From Desulfonatronum lacustre DSM 10312 (GTDB lineage: Bacteria > Desulfobacterota > Desulfovibrionia > Desulfovibrionales > Desulfonatronaceae): DNA of 64,000 nt. The stretch covers positions 2,141,313 through 2,205,312 of the forward strand of contig NZ_KI912608.1 of the NCBI RefSeq assembly GCF_000519265.1, written 5' to 3'. The position numbers and the translations under genes are program-made. The notes beneath the pieces are model-generated. The model worked only from the letters and a program-made list of their open reading frames with translations. It had not been told where the DNA came from and searched no databases. Each line of letters begins with the position of its first letter. Position 1 is the first letter of the stretch. This document shows, in pieces, positions 37,867 to 46,036 of this stretch.

Positions 37867-39135
37867 TCATGAAAACAAAATTTTGCCGGCAATCCCGTGC
37901 GCCACGACTCGCCCCGGCAGTGTTTGCCCGAGGCATGGGGTGTTTTTGCCCTTGGAGCGCAGCGTTTCCGGGGTGACCGTCCATTCCAGGTCCGGGTTGA
38001 AGAGAATGAAGTCCGCGGGATCGCCGGGTTGAAAACGGTTCACCGGCAGGGAAAACAGCGCTCCGGGTCGCGCGGACCATAGCGCGCAAAGGTCTTGCGG
38101 CGACAACACGCCTTCGCGAACCAGCTTCCAACTCAGGGACAGAGCCGTATCCAGCCCGCTGATCCCGTTGGGAGCCTCGTCCATGGGGACTTCCTTCTCG
38201 TGGTCCGCGTGGGGCGCGTGGTCCGTGACCAGGATGTCGATCACCCCTTCCCTCACGGCCTGGCGCAGGGTCAGCACGTCGTCGTCGGTGCGCAGGGGGG
38301 GATTGACCTTGGCCAGTGTATTGTACCCCTGGACCATTTCCTCGGTCCAGAGAAGGTAATGCGGGCAGGTCTCGGCGCTGACCCGCACCCCGCGGACCTT
38401 GGCCCAGCGGATCAGCTCCACGGATTGCCGACAACTGATATGGGCCAGATGGATCGGCAGGTCCAGGTATTCGGCCAGCAGGATGTCCCGGGCCACCTGC
38501 ATGCTCTCGGCCACCACCGGTTGCCCCTTGAGGCCCAGCAGGCCGCTGAACCGGCCTTCGTTCATACTCGCCCCTTCGGCCAGGACCGGGTCTTCGCAGT
38601 GATCGATCACCACCAGCCCCAGATCCGACGCGTACTCCATGGCCCGACGAAACAGGTCCGGATTGGCCACCGGCATGCCGTCGTTGGAAAAGGCCACGCA
38701 TCCGGCCTCGGCCAGTTCCGCCAGCGGGGCCAGTTCCAGTCCGGCCAAACCTTTGGTCAACGCTCCGACGGGATGCAGGCGTGGTCCCAATGGATGGGCC
38801 GCGGCGGCCCTGTCGCGCATGAATGAAGTAACCGCCGCGGAGTCGTTGACCGGGCTGGTGTTGGCCATGGCCAACACGGCGGAAAACCCGCCTCGGACAG
38901 CGGCCTCCAGGCCGGAAGCGATGTCTTCCTTGTATTCGAACCCGGGCTCGCGCAGATGGACATGGGCGTCGATCAGTCCGGGCAGAAGCAGCGCTCCGCC
39001 GCCATGCAGCTGTTCGCCTTCCGAGGACGGTTCGTCCGGCGGCGCCAGGCGTTGTATCACGCCTTGTCCGATCCACAGGCTGACCAGTTCGTCCTGCCAG
39101 AGCACATTGCGCACGATGAGATCCGGTCCGGGCAT
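37867..39135 (-). CDS. pyrC: Dihydroorotase
   Basis: PyrC closes carbamoyl-aspartate to dihydroorotate in pyrimidine synthesis. It is 422 aa, a type I (PyrC-allantoinase-like) enzyme. Metal-site motifs: PGLIDAHVHLREPGFEYKED (HxH), DHCED, HLAHIS, and DHAPH near residue 300 (catalytic Asp). GGAGG lies before the ATG, inside the end of the upstream gene region; pyrB ends only 3 nt upstream, giving a pyrB-pyrC pair, which in many bacteria forms a complex. Confidence 0.96.
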   Translation of the reverse strand: MPGPDLIVRNVLWQDELVSLWIGQGVIQRLAPPDEPSSEGEQLHGGGALLLPGLIDAHVHLREPGFEYKEDIASGLEAAVRGGFSAVLAMANTSPVNDSAAVTSFMRDRAAAAHPLGPRLHPVGALTKGLAGLELAPLAELAEAGCVAFSNDGMPVANPDLFRRAMEYASDLGLVVIDHCEDPVLAEGASMNEGRFSGLLGLKGQPVVAESMQVARDILLAEYLDLPIHLAHISCRQSVELIRWAKVRGVRVSAETCPHYLLWTEEMVQGYNTLAKVNPPLRTDDDVLTLRQAVREGVIDILVTDHAPHADHEKEVPMDEAPNGISGLDTALSLSWKLVREGVLSPQDLCALWSARPGALFSLPVNRFQPGDPADFILFNPDLEWTVTPETLRSKGKNTPCLGQTLPGRVVAHGIAGKILFS

Positions 39136-39138
39136 GGC

Positions 39139-40140
39139 CTAGTCCTCCTGAAGCAACGGGGATTGAGGTTGACGGGATTCGGTCTGGTCGCTGCGCACGT
39201 CTCCCTGGTCCGGAGCGTCTTTGCGGGTCAGAAAGAGAAACAATAGGGCCATGCGGGTGGCCACGCCGGCGGAGACCTGATCCAGAATCAAACTGTTTTC
39301 CGCGTCCGCCAGGGCCGCGTCGATTTCCACTCCCCGGTTCATGGGGCCGGGATGCATCACCAGCACTCCGGGATTGGCCTTGTTCAGATGCCCTGCTCCC
39401 AGGCCGTAAGTCCTGGCATACTCGCGCAAATCGGGCAAAAGCCCGGCCTTCTGGCGCTCCAGCTGCAACCGCAGACAGATGACCGCGTCCACGCCCTTGC
39501 ACGCCTCGGTCAGATCTGCGAACACCTCCACCGGCCACTGGCGAACCCCGGCGGGCAACAGGGTCCGTGGAGCGCAGATCCGAACCCGGGCTCCCAGGGC
39601 CGTGAACAGCAGCACGTCGGACCGGGCCACGCGACTGTGAGCAATGTCCCCGACGATGAGCACGGTCTTCCCGGTCATGTCGTCCCCCCAGACCTCGCTC
39701 AGGGTGAACCCGTCCAGCAGAGCTTGCGTGGGATGGGCATGCCAGCCGTCACCGGCGTTGATCACCGAGCAGGACAGCCGCCGGGCCAGAAATTCACCGG
39801 CCCCGCTTTGATGGTGCCGCAGGACCAGGGCGTCCGGATGCATGGCCTGGAGGGTCAGGGCCGAATCCTTGAGGTTCTCGCCCTTGCGCAGGCTGCTGGA
39901 CGAAGCGGCCAGGGAATAAGTGTCCGCGGAGAGTCGTTTTCCCGCGATGTCGAAGGAGGTTTTGGTCCGCGTGCTCGGTTCGACGAAAAACAGGATGACG
40001 CTCTTGCCCTTGAGCGTCGGCACTTTTTTCACCGGACGGGTATTGATCTCGGCGAAACGGCGGGCCATCTGAAACACGTAGAGGATTTCAGCCGCGGTCA
40101 ATTGCGAAATGCAGAGCAGGTCCTTGTGGGGCCAAAGCAT
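39139..40140 (-). CDS. pyrB: Aspartate carbamoyltransferase catalytic subunit
   Basis: PyrB condenses carbamoyl phosphate and aspartate. From the ATG at 40140 it is 333 aa. Motifs: [20 protein letters not shown] (carbamoyl phosphate site, STRT), [54 protein letters not shown] and [13 protein letters not shown]. No regulatory PyrI is adjacent. The last 25 residues are a polar tail. There is no good SD before this ATG; an AGGAGGGGG lies about 70 nt further upstream, so a TTG or other start between them cannot be excluded. Confidence 0.92.
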   Translation of the reverse strand: MLWPHKDLLCISQLTAAEILYVFQMARRFAEINTRPVKKVPTLKGKSVILFFVEPSTRTKTSFDIAGKRLSADTYSLAASSSSLRKGENLKDSALTLQAMHPDALVLRHHQSGAGEFLARRLSCSVINAGDGWHAHPTQALLDGFTLSEVWGDDMTGKTVLIVGDIAHSRVARSDVLLFTALGARVRICAPRTLLPAGVRQWPVEVFADLTEACKGVDAVICLRLQLERQKAGLLPDLREYARTYGLGAGHLNKANPGVLVMHPGPMNRGVEIDAALADAENSLILDQVSAGVATRMALLFLFLTRKDAPDQGDVRSDQTESRQPQSPLLQED

Positions 40141-40222
40141 GGGTGCACCGTTGGTGGAGATGTGTTTGGCGGGATGAAGAAAAGCCGGCAACCCCGATCG
40201 GTCGCCCGCGTCGATCCCCCTC

Positions 40223-40282
40223 CTAGCGGAAAACGGCTTCGGCTTCCAGTACATTTTTCGGCATTTCATCTTCCAGGCCCAT
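40223..40282 (-). CDS. Possible 19-aa leader peptide upstream of pyrB
   Basis: A short frame [19 protein letters not shown] with a strong ribosome binding site (TGAGGAG, 7 nt before its ATG). Its TAG stop runs into AGGAGGGGG, which could serve the following gene. A translated leader could couple or attenuate pyrB, but there is no run of regulatory codons. The frame is too short for coding statistics, so this is a suggestion only. Confidence 0.35.
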   Translation of the reverse strand: MGLEDEMPKNVLEAEAVFR

Positions 40283-40442
40283 TCTTTTCGCTCCTCAAGC
40301 CTTGCGGACCATGGCTGTTGTCATTCTCGCGGTTCCGGCGTAAAAAATTCATGTTTAGGAGTTCCGCAACCGGCGCCTCCACGTTTCCCCTCATTATATT
40401 CCTTCACCTCTTTCCTCCTCCAGTGAGAGACGGACACATTCC

Positions 40443-43067
40443 ATGCCTTCCTTGCTTGACCAGTTGATCGCCAAAAGCAAAATCACCATGCGCATCGCAC
40501 CGGAAGAATTGGCTTTTCAACGCAAATACCTGTTCTTCAAAAAGCTGCTCGGCCACAACAACAAGTCCCTGCAGTTGATCAACGCCCTGGAGAATCTGCT
40601 CTACGACTCCCAGCCCTTCACCTTCGACGAGGTCCTCTGCCAGTGCGAGGAACTGGTGGGCGTGGTCTACGAGCTGGCCGAGGATCTGAACGCACTTTCC
40701 GGCGGCAAATATTCGGAACTGTTCAGCGCGGCTGAGCGGATCGGCATCCAGGTCCTGCGGGGATTGACCAGGCAGCGCAAGCTGGAAAAAACCTGTCTCG
40801 TGCTTCCGCTGGTCAGGCTGAGCCACGAAAATGTGGGGCAGGTCGGCGGCAAGGCGGCCAACCTGGGCGAAGTGTCCAACCGTGTCGGGTTGCCCACGCC
40901 CAAGGGGTTCGCGGTCTCGGCCTATGCCTGTCACGATTTTTTCCGCTCCGCGGGGCTGTACGAGGCCATCCGCGGCGAACTGAAAGGCGTGGACATCCAG
41001 GACACCACGCAACTCACCAAAGCCTGCTCCGCGGTGCAGCAGCTGATCATGGCCGCCCCGCTGCCCGAGGACCTGGAATGTCGCATCTTCTACGAGGCCA
41101 AGGAGCTGTTTCAGGAGTTCGGACCGCAAACCCGCCTCGCCATGCGCAGCAGCGCCACGGGCGAGGACTCGGAATCCTCCTTCGCCGGTCAGCACTCCAC
41201 GATCCTCAACGTCACCCAGGACACCATTCTCGGTGCCTACAAGGAAGTCGTGGCCAGCATGTACAATCCCCGCGCGGTCTTTTACCGCCGCAGCGTGGGC
41301 TACCGGGACCAGGACATGGTCATGTGCGTGCTCTGCCTGAACATGGTCGACGCCCGTGTCAGCGGGGTGATGTACACCCAGGACCCCAACGAACCGGAAA
41401 GCCAAAACCTGATCATCAGCGCGGCTTGGGGCCTGGGCGTGAGCGTGGTGGACGGCTCCATGCCCACGGATTTGTGGCGGGTGAATTCTCAGGTGAATTC
41501 TCAGGTGAACTCTCAGGTGAACTCTCGGGTGAATTCCGAGGAGGGTGAGCCGGAATACGTCGGGGCGCACAAGGCCAGGCGCATCGCCATGAACCCCGAA
41601 GGTGGAATCCATGACGTCCCGGTGGAAGAGCATCTTCAAGGCCAACCCTGCCTGAGCGGCGACGAGGTTCACGCTTTGGCCGAGTACGGGCGAATGCTGG
41701 AAAAGCACTATAAACGCCCCTTGGACATCGAATGGGCCATGGACCAGGCCGGCAAACTCTTCATTCTGCAGGCCCGGCCCCTGAACCTGATGCTGCCGGA
41801 GCAGGACCCTCGCGCCTGTGCCAAGGAGGCGGCCGCGGCCCTGGAAGGGCACGACGTCCTGCTGTGCGGCGGCACCACGGCCTCCGCCGGCACGGCTGGC
41901 GGTCCGGCCTTTGTTCTGAAGACAGAGCACAGCCTGACCGCCGTACCCGAAGGAGCGATTCTGGTCACCCCACAGACTTCAACCCTGTACGTGCCGCTGA
42001 TGGGCAAAATCCGGGGAATCATCACCGACGTGGGCAGCGTCACCGGGCACATGGCCTCCGTGGCCCGGGAGTTCGGCGTTCCGACCCTGGTGGGCACGGA
42101 CAACGCCACCAGCGTCATTCCCCACGGCGAGGAAATTACCTTGGACGCCTCCCGCCGGACCGTCTACGCCGGGCGGGTCATGACCCTGATCCAGGCCAGG
42201 CCGCGCACCAACCTGATGAAAGGCAGTCCGCTGTTCCGGCTGGTCAAGGACACGTTGAAAAAAATCGTCCCCTTGAATCTGATCGATCCCAAGCGCGACG
42301 ACTTCCGCCCCGACGGCTGCCTGACCCTGCACGATGTGGTCCGCTTCGCCCACGAAAAGGCCATGGTGGAAATGTTCCGCATCGACGACGAGATCCGGGA
42401 AGACACCCATCTCGCGGTCAAATTGAAGACGTCCTTGCCGCTGAACACCTACATCCTCGACCTGGGCGGCGGATTCAAAGCCCCGCCCGAGGGCGGAGCC
42501 GTGGACCGGGAGAACATCGCGTCCAGGCCGTTCCTGGCCCTGCTCCGGGGCATGGAGCATCCCGGCGTGCATTGGGTGGGACCGGCGGGAGTCCAGCTCT
42601 CCGGATTCGCCGCGCTCATCGCCGAGACGATCCTGAACGACCCGGACCACGGAAGCCCGAGGGGAGGGCCGAACTACGCCATCATTTCCGACGACTACCT
42701 GCACTACAACGCCCGCCTGGGCTACCATTTCGTGACCATCGACACCTACTGCGGCCAGCAGGTCAACGACAATTACATCACCTTCTCGTTCAAGGGCGGA
42801 GCCGCGGACGTGTCGCGCCGAACCAAGCGCGCGATGCTGATCGCGGCCATCCTGAAGCGCCTGGGGCTGCGGGTCGAACAGACGGGGGACATGGTGCGCG
42901 GGGAAATCAAAAAATACGATCATCCCCGGATGGAGGAAAAACTGGATTTTCTCGGACGACTCCTGGGCTCGGTCCGTCTCCTGGACATGGTCCTCTCCGA
43001 CGAGGCCCAGATTCCCTGGTACGTGGAGCAGTTCTTCAAGGGAAATTATTCCTTCGAGCAGTGTTGA
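40443..43067 (+). CDS. PEP-synthase/PPDK-like protein with ATP-grasp and phosphohistidine domains but no PEP barrel
   Basis: An 874-aa protein. After about 100 helical residues of unknown role, residues about 120-440 are the ATP-binding PPDK domain (VGQVGGKAANLGEVSNRVGLPTPKGFAVS in part; RLAMRSSATGEDSESSFAGQH; LDIEWAMDQAGKLFILQARPL). The swivelling domain has GIITDVGSVTGHMASVAREFGVP (in part) with the phosphorylated His near 537. The last 270 residues, where PEP synthase would have its TIM barrel, are of no family I recognise. Residues 347-366 are five near-copies of QVNS from a 12-nt repeat. It may transfer phosphate to another acceptor. Divergent from pyrB. Confidence 0.82.
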   Translation: MPSLLDQLIAKSKITMRIAPEELAFQRKYLFFKKLLGHNNKSLQLINALENLLYDSQPFTFDEVLCQCEELVGVVYELAEDLNALSGGKYSELFSAAERIGIQVLRGLTRQRKLEKTCLVLPLVRLSHENVGQVGGKAANLGEVSNRVGLPTPKGFAVSAYACHDFFRSAGLYEAIRGELKGVDIQDTTQLTKACSAVQQLIMAAPLPEDLECRIFYEAKELFQEFGPQTRLAMRSSATGEDSESSFAGQHSTILNVTQDTILGAYKEVVASMYNPRAVFYRRSVGYRDQDMVMCVLCLNMVDARVSGVMYTQDPNEPESQNLIISAAWGLGVSVVDGSMPTDLWRVNSQVNSQVNSQVNSRVNSEEGEPEYVGAHKARRIAMNPEGGIHDVPVEEHLQGQPCLSGDEVHALAEYGRMLEKHYKRPLDIEWAMDQAGKLFILQARPLNLMLPEQDPRACAKEAAAALEGHDVLLCGGTTASAGTAGGPAFVLKTEHSLTAVPEGAILVTPQTSTLYVPLMGKIRGIITDVGSVTGHMASVAREFGVPTLVGTDNATSVIPHGEEITLDASRRTVYAGRVMTLIQARPRTNLMKGSPLFRLVKDTLKKIVPLNLIDPKRDDFRPDGCLTLHDVVRFAHEKAMVEMFRIDDEIREDTHLAVKLKTSLPLNTYILDLGGGFKAPPEGGAVDRENIASRPFLALLRGMEHPGVHWVGPAGVQLSGFAALIAETILNDPDHGSPRGGPNYAIISDDYLHYNARLGYHFVTIDTYCGQQVNDNYITFSFKGGAADVSRRTKRAMLIAAILKRLGLRVEQTGDMVRGEIKKYDHPRMEEKLDFLGRLLGSVRLLDMVLSDEAQIPWYVEQFFKGNYSFEQC
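41481..41540 (+). repeat. 12-nt tandem repeat inside the PEP-synthase-like gene
   Basis: Five consecutive units of GTGAATTCTCAG with one to three changes, encoding VNSQ repeats within the ATP-binding domain. The repeat keeps frame and probably forms a surface loop. Confidence 0.92.
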
Positions 43068-43106
43068 CGGTCTTCGGACCGTCTCCATCATACCTTTATC
43101 TCTTCA

Positions 43107-43226
43107 AAATCGAGATCGAAATCGAAATCGAAATCGAAAAACACCGATCATCACTCCGTGATCACGCCATCTTCTTTGATATGGCGTTCGATTTCGATGA
43201 CGATTTCGATTTCGATTTCGATTCGG
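43107..43226. repeat. Hexamer-arm palindromic element D (convergent gene gap)
   Basis: The left arm (43107-43140) and right arm (43188-43226) are tandem ATCGAA units in inverted orientation. Two further hairpins lie between them: GATCA (43146-43150)/TGATC (43159-43163) and CGCCAT (43165-43170)/ATGGCG (43181-43186), so the whole could fold as a four-way junction. It fills the gap between two convergent genes and could end both transcripts. Confidence 0.9.
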
Positions 43227-43268
43227 ACAGCACGTGAGGATCGAGAACAAATCCGTCTTCGGACCGCC

Positions 43269-44180
43269 TCACGCCCGCAACGCACCCCGAAACTCCTCCC
43301 ACGACGTCACGCCCAGGTCGTCCAGCAGTTTCGGCAGGTCGGCCGCGATGCGGAAGGCCGTGTCCGGACGCAGGAAATTGGCCGTGCCGATCTGTACGGC
43401 CCACGCCCCCACCAGGATGTACTCCAGCACGTCCTCGGCCGAGGCGATCCCCCCCAAGCCGATGATCGGCAGGTCCACGGCCCGGCTGACCTGATGCACG
43501 CAGCGCAGCCCCACGGGCTTGATCGCCGGTCCGGACAGGCCGCCGATGACGTTGGCCAGTCGGGGCATGCGGGTGCGGACGTCCACGGCCATGCCCGAGA
43601 GGGTGTTGATCAGGGCCAGGATGTCCGCCCCTCCGTCCGCCGCGGCCTTGGCAACGGACGTGATGTCCGTGACATTGGGCGAGAGCTTGACGATCACCGG
43701 CTTGGTCCCGGCCTTCTCCTTGACCGCCCGGGTTACCCTGGCCGCCTGCCCCGGGTCCTGGCCGAAAAGTATCCCGCCGGCCTGGACGTTGGGGCAGGAG
43801 ATGTTCACCTCCAGGGCCGCGACGCCCTCCTGTCCGGCCAGGTATTCCGCCAGCCGGGCGAAGTCCTCGACGTCGCAGGCGTACAGATTGGCGATGACCG
43901 GCACTTCGGCCCAGGGCAGCAGAGGCAGTTTTTCGGCCACGAAACGGTGCGCCCCGATATTCTGCAAACCGATGGCGTTGAGCATGCCGCAGGGCGTTTC
44001 AGCGATCCGGGGCATGGGATTGCCCGCACGGGGCTCCCAGGAAAGGCCCTTGACCACGATCCCGCCCAGTTCGGTCAGGTCGCCGTAGGGCGCGAACTCC
44101 ACGCCGTACCCGAAGGTTCCGGACGCGGTCAGCACCGGATTCTTCAACCGCAGCCCGGCCAGTTCCACCGCGGGGTTCAT
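43269..44180 (-). CDS. pyrD: Dihydroorotate dehydrogenase B catalytic subunit
   Basis: PyrD type 1B oxidises dihydroorotate to orotate with FMN and passes electrons to PyrK and NAD. It is 303 aa. Motifs: LKNPVLTASGTFGYG, EVNISCPNVQAGGILFGQDP, catalytic Cys in NISCP, KLSPNVTDI, ALINTLSGMAVDVRT, GLSGPAIKPVGLRCVHQV and IIGLGGIASAEDVLEYILVGA. The ATG overlaps the pyrK stop (ATGA), in keeping with a heterotetramer made from one message. The gene ends next to element D. Confidence 0.96.
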   Translation of the reverse strand: MNPAVELAGLRLKNPVLTASGTFGYGVEFAPYGDLTELGGIVVKGLSWEPRAGNPMPRIAETPCGMLNAIGLQNIGAHRFVAEKLPLLPWAEVPVIANLYACDVEDFARLAEYLAGQEGVAALEVNISCPNVQAGGILFGQDPGQAARVTRAVKEKAGTKPVIVKLSPNVTDITSVAKAAADGGADILALINTLSGMAVDVRTRMPRLANVIGGLSGPAIKPVGLRCVHQVSRAVDLPIIGLGGIASAEDVLEYILVGAWAVQIGTANFLRPDTAFRIAADLPKLLDDLGVTSWEEFRGALRA

Positions 44181-45082
44181 ACCTTCCCTCCAAGGTCTGC
44201 TTGGTTACCGCCCAGGTCCACGCCCAGACGCAGTTCATGGGCCCAGAACACCGGCCCCTGGGTGCAGACCTTCACGGGCAAGGCCTGATTCGTCGTCTCG
44301 GTCACGCACCCCAAACACGCCCCCACCCCGCAGGCCATGCGGTTTTCCAGAGAAAGTTGGGCCCTGGCCCGGTGCTTCACGGCCAGGGACTGGACGGCTT
44401 GCAGAAACGGATGCGGCCCGCAAGCCAGAATCAGCCCGTCCGTTCCGGCATATTCCGCGATCCGGCGCTCCAGGTCGCCCACAAAGCAGGCCAACTCCTC
44501 GGCGCAGGTCTGGCGCGAAGCCTCCACGGCCATTCCCTGCGGCAACAAGTCCAGGGGATATTCGCCGACCTCCGGTCGATGGCCGAAAAAAAGCCGCAGC
44601 GTATCCGGCCGGGGATGACGCCGGGCGTAGCCGATGAACGGCGCCAGTCCGATGCCTCCGGCCAACAGCAATGTGGGCGTCTCCGGCTCCACGACGAATC
44701 CCCGGCCCAGCGGCCCCCAGACCACGATCCGGTCCCCGCGGCGCAAGACGCTCATGGCCCTGGTCCCCCGGCCGACCACCTGGAAAAAAATGCGCAGCAC
44801 GCCCCGCTCCAGCATGCAGATGGAAAAGGGCCGGGCCCACAAAGGCTCGAAGGCCCAGGAAACCGGCCGCAGCATCACGAACTGCCCGGGCGTCCATCCA
44901 CCCTCACCGGGAAAATCCGCCGGCGGCTCCAAGTCCAGCAACCAGTGCGAATGATCCGGTCCATCTTTCGAAGGTGATGCGAGGTCGGCCTTCAAACCGG
45001 TTCGGCGCAGCTCCAAAACCGTGAACTCGCGGCAAACCGGGGAAGAGGCGGCGTCCGCCGCCATGAGTGTGTCGTCTGGCAT
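44177..45082 (-). CDS. pyrK: Dihydroorotate dehydrogenase B electron-transfer subunit
   Basis: PyrK carries FAD and a [2Fe-2S] cluster and links PyrD to NAD. From the ATG at 45082 it is 301 aa. FAD-binding RPFSICMLE and NAD-binding LLLAGGIGLAPFIGYAR are visible; the cluster ligands are in the C-terminal MACGVGACLGCVTET and a later VCTQGPVF. No clear SD precedes this start; an ATG 18 nt downstream and the open frame up to 45178 leave the start uncertain. The first 40 residues are not conserved. Confidence 0.92.
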   Translation of the reverse strand: MPDDTLMAADAASSPVCREFTVLELRRTGLKADLASPSKDGPDHSHWLLDLEPPADFPGEGGWTPGQFVMLRPVSWAFEPLWARPFSICMLERGVLRIFFQVVGRGTRAMSVLRRGDRIVVWGPLGRGFVVEPETPTLLLAGGIGLAPFIGYARRHPRPDTLRLFFGHRPEVGEYPLDLLPQGMAVEASRQTCAEELACFVGDLERRIAEYAGTDGLILACGPHPFLQAVQSLAVKHRARAQLSLENRMACGVGACLGCVTETTNQALPVKVCTQGPVFWAHELRLGVDLGGNQADLGGKV

Positions 45083-45187
45083 AGTATACTGACTCGAAGT
45101 TGAACGTTGCTGGGGTATGAGAAAGATAAAGCTGATGCGCTGGAGAAACAACTCCGTTCCAAGCACGAGCAAACTCATCGCGGGCCA

Positions 45188-45199
45188 TTATAGCTATAA
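45188..45199. repeat. 12-bp perfect palindrome upstream of pyrK
   Basis: TTATAGCTATAA is self-complementary and lies about 110 nt before pyrK and next to the heptamer repeat tract. It could be a protein-binding site, or chance in an AT-rich patch. Confidence 0.35.
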
Positions 45200-45209
45200 C
45201 TCTCTCCCG

Positions 45210-45265
45210 TCCCCTGACTCCCGCCTCCCGCCTCCTGACTTCTGAATCCTGACTCCTGACTTCTC
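45210..45265. repeat. Heptamer tandem repeat tract
   Basis: About eight consecutive 7-nt units of the form CTCCTGA, CTCCCGC, CTTCTGA or ATCCTGA between pyrK and the DUF493 gene. One strand is nearly purine-free in G-poor blocks (C/T-rich). Such TCCTGAC heptamer tracts recur between genes in unrelated bacteria; no coding potential. Confidence 0.88.
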
Positions 45266-45268
45266 TCC

Positions 45269-45529
45269 CTACAGCGCGATGATCCCCTCAATCCCCGCCA
45301 CGGCCTCGTATACAGCGATCACCATGTCACTGGAGGACATGACCATGTTCGCCGTGACGCTCAGATAACTGCCCCGGCTCGATTCCCGAACCGAAACCTC
45401 CGGGCAGGAGCTGAAAACGGCCAGCAGTTCCTCCGCCCTGGCCTTGGGGACGATGAATTTAAAGGTATACACCGAGGGCCATTGGCACTGCTCGTCCAAC
45501 AGTTTCTGGAATTGTACGAAATCCTTCAT
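45269..45529 (-). CDS. DUF493 family protein (YbeD-like)
   Basis: An 86-aa alpha/beta protein: FQKLLDEQCQWPSVYTFKFIVPK at the start, SSCPEVSVRESSRGSYLSVTANMVM in the middle and VIAVYEAVAGIEGIIAL at the end. This is the DUF493/YbeD pattern (an ACT-like fold) with no settled function. The heptamer repeat begins right after its stop. Confidence 0.85.
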   Translation of the reverse strand: MKDFVQFQKLLDEQCQWPSVYTFKFIVPKARAEELLAVFSSCPEVSVRESSRGSYLSVTANMVMSSSDMVIAVYEAVAGIEGIIAL

Positions 45530-46036
45530 TGCTGCTCACGGGTTGAGTGGGATGTAGTCTACACCGTGCATGGAAGTGGCTCGCCACGAGGCACGCCGCT
45601 CGGCACGTAGCCAGTCATAGTTTTTCCGGCCCTGAGAAGCAATTGTGTCTTCGCCTGCGCAAAAGCTGCCCGTCCCACTTGGAAGCCTGCTGGGACAGTT
45701 GCCACGGCTTTTTCCCATGCCCGAAGCCTTCCATCCCGGTGATGCGCAGGGGGTTGGAAGAAGTTGTTTTGGACATCAGGTTGACAAATAATGGATGTTC
45801 GGCTTAGCGGAGCCGAGCACGACGAGCCAAAGATTACAAGGGGTTCTGACTATATCCCGATTCGAATAACTCCATGAACAATCGCCAATCCCATCGACGA
45901 CTCCGACCAAAACCGGATACATCGAACGCCCATTGATTAAAACATACGGTGATTCAGAGTGGGTGTATGGCCATACACCGTATGTGCTGGGCAGTTGCAA
46001 ATCACAACACTTGAACCACAACCTCGGAGGAAAGAA
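45530..46036. other. 507-nt intergenic region before the TRAP operon
   Basis: No gene is supported. A 60-codon minus-strand frame at 45536-45718 has no ribosome binding site and no recognisable family. A TTGACA stands at about 45780 with a poor -10 partner (TTAGCG at 17 nt). The nested palindrome at 45942-45985 is the clearest signal; GGAGG before 46037 is the dctP ribosome binding site. Confidence 0.6.
45942..45985. promoter_or_regulatory. Nested palindromic operator upstream of dctP
   Basis: GGTGTATGGCCATACACC (45962-45979) is an 18-bp perfect palindrome. It is nested in a wider inverted repeat, ACATACGGTG (45942-45951) and CACCGTATGT (45976-45985). The site lies about 52 nt before the dctP start and looks like a binding site for a dimeric regulator. 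Which regulator cannot be said; none is encoded in the neighbourhood. Confidence 0.72.

Noticed and set aside
43107-43226. Hexamer arrays as a CRISPR array
   Set aside because: Units are 6 nt, adjacent and without spacers; no cas gene is near.
45536-45718. 60-codon minus-strand frame next to the DUF493 gene
   Set aside because: No ribosome binding site, no recognisable family and unusual composition; probably chance.
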